Source: Longitalea luteola | GTDB taxonomy: Bacteria; Bacteroidota; Bacteroidia; Chitinophagales; Chitinophagaceae | NCBI RefSeq assembly: GCF_017356035.1 | Contig: NZ_JAFIQX010000001.1 | Span: 186,001-250,000 of the forward strand | Length of the DNA: 64,000 bases | Direction: 5' to 3' | Shown here: one piece after another, positions 63,028-64,000 of the stretch | How the letters are laid out: the number at the start of each line of letters is the position of its first letter | Numbering within the stretch: the stretch's first letter is position 1 | Notes under the pieces: model-generated | The model's database searches: none | Seen by the model: the letters and a program-made list of their open reading frames with translations, nothing else | What the model was told of the DNA's origin: nothing | Position numbers and translations under genes: made by a program

Positions 63028-64000
63028 ATGTACGAAACATCGGAGAATATTGTAGGAAAAACCAAAGGTGCAGGGAGTAAAAGACGGATAAGTTCGCAGT
63101 CATTATTGCCTCAGCAGATCCGCAAAGATACCGTGACAAAGGAAGGATACAACATGTACCCCTTTCATGCATTGGGCGCTGATAGGATCTTCAGCGGGTA
63201 TGGATCATTGGCCAAATGGATGTCGGACCACCGGCAAATTCTGTTAGATGGATATGGCGGTATCTTCTGGAAAGAAGTGAAGCAATGCCTGCACATTGCC
63301 TTGCAGGAATTGGGCGTGAAGGTGCATTGGATAGATGTAAGTACCTGTATGAAAAAAGAAGAAGTGATCGGGGAAATGGTGACACCATTCCTTGGTGCAC
63401 AGGATTCAGTCTGGGGAACAAAATGTAATTGTACACTGGCTGATTTTTTCAACCCTGATGATCTTTTATCATTGAAACCGGCGCAGGATGCTGATTGTAC
63501 GATCGTATTCGGTACCGGCGCCGCGCTGTTGACCTGGGATGCTCCGGTGGTTTACCTCGATCTGCCCAAGAACGAAATACAGTACCGTATGCGGGCCGGC
63601 AGCATAACCAACCTAGGCAGCAAAAAGGTAATGCGTTCCGCAGAGATGTATAAGCGTTTTTATTTTGTTGACTGGGTAGTATTGAATGAACATAAAAAGA
63701 ATATTTTACAACGAATAGCTGTTATTGGGGACGCTCAATGGAAAGAATCGCTGAACTGGATGTTAGGCGATTCCCTACAGGCAGGCCTGTCAAAGATCAG
63801 TCAAACAATATTCCGCGTGCGTCCCTGGTTTGAAGCAGGCGCCTGGGGCGGACAATGGATGAAGGATAAGATCCGTGACCTGAATAAGGAGGAAGTGAAT
63901 TACGCCTGGTCATTTGAACTGATCGTGCCGGAAAATGGCCTCGTGTTCGAAAGCAATGGTAATTTGCTGGAAATATCCTTTGACTTTTTAATGTTCAAAG
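63028..64000 (+). CDS. Class I mannose-6-phosphate isomerase-like protein (3' end outside window)
   Basis: The frame starts at the ATG at 63028 and is open to base 64000 (324 residues seen). The first 250 residues form an alpha/beta domain with DGYGGIFWKEV (near residue 72), a degenerate nucleotide-binding-like loop that lacks the GKS/T Walker A motif, and IVFGTGAALL (near 159). From about residue 262, SQTIFRVRPWFEAGAWGGQWM resembles the start of class I mannose-6-phosphate isomerases (cupin). These fused forms occur in Bacteroidota near mannosidase genes. It should turn mannose-6-phosphate into fructose-6-phosphate, but the metal site lies beyond the window. Confidence 0.7.
   Translation, partial: MYETSENIVGKTKGAGSKRRISSQSLLPQQIRKDTVTKEGYNMYPFHALGADRIFSGYGSLAKWMSDHRQILLDGYGGIFWKEVKQCLHIALQELGVKVHWIDVSTCMKKEEVIGEMVTPFLGAQDSVWGTKCNCTLADFFNPDDLLSLKPAQDADCTIVFGTGAALLTWDAPVVYLDLPKNEIQYRMRAGSITNLGSKKVMRSAEMYKRFYFVDWVVLNEHKKNILQRIAVIGDAQWKESLNWMLGDSLQAGLSKISQTIFRVRPWFEAGAWGGQWMKDKIRDLNKEEVNYAWSFELIVPENGLVFESNGNLLEISFDFLMFK

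Overview
The window looks like chromosome from a Bacteroidota bacterium, most likely Chitinophagaceae (Niastella/Chitinophaga-like). The grounds are secreted proteins ending in Por-secretion (type IX, T9SS) sorting domains, a SusC/SusD pair with a DUF3823 lipoprotein, MBG-repeat surface protein, promoters of the TTTG-N19/20-TAnnTTTG type, and weak or absent Shine-Dalgarno sites. The species is inferred from gene families only.

Region 1 (1-15 kb) is a nucleobase catabolic island. On the minus strand lie an Lrp/AsnC regulator and the three parts of a xanthine-dehydrogenase-type enzyme (iron-sulfur/FAD subunit, molybdenum subunit, XdhC factor cut by the window edge). Divergently on the plus strand lie all steps of reductive pyrimidine breakdown: NCS1 permease, dihydropyrimidine dehydrogenase (PreT and PreA), dihydropyrimidinase, beta-ureidopropionase, a class III aminotransferase for beta-alanine, and an acylating semialdehyde dehydrogenase giving acetyl-CoA.

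Region 2 (15-30 kb) carries two secreted enzymes-like proteins sharing a crystallin-like module, a lone FtsX-type permease, a MocR/PdxR regulator divergent from a flavin-binding protein, a single-domain response regulator, a TauE/SafE permease, a GH12 lipoprotein beside a CAP-domain lipoprotein, and a 14-repeat YCF48-like T9SS protein.

Region 3 (30-39 kb) is regulatory and small genes: Crp/Fnr and AraC regulators, an Rrf2 regulator with a NAD(P)-binding protein (YwnA/YwnB-like pair) linked by a shared dyad, tRNA-Leu(GAG), a histidine kinase, a GT2 glycosyltransferase and a tiny membrane protein.

Region 4 (39-44 kb) is the accessory hot spot: a tRNA-Gly preceded by two decayed tandem copies, tRNA-Leu(UAA), a gene-free stretch packed with hairpins and two strong terminators, then a three-gene operon SIR2 / HerA-type ATPase / KTSC-domain protein. 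SIR2-HerA pairs are known anti-phage NAD-depleting systems; the KTSC partner and the structured leader are the least explained parts of the window.

Region 5 (44-64 kb) has a PepSY-like periplasmic protein, a 1658-residue MBG-repeat T9SS adhesin, endonuclease III, and a glycan-utilisation locus: sulfatase, GntR/UTRA regulator, SusC, SusD, DUF3823 lipoprotein, GH38-like alpha-mannosidase and a mannose-6-phosphate-isomerase-like gene running off the end. A 12-base motif in both the sulfatase and the SusC promoter suggests that the GntR regulator controls them together. Several spacers hold locus-specific low-complexity tracts (AACGC, gttattga, gattgac, CTATTG), often next to CCTGCC...GGCAGG palindromes.
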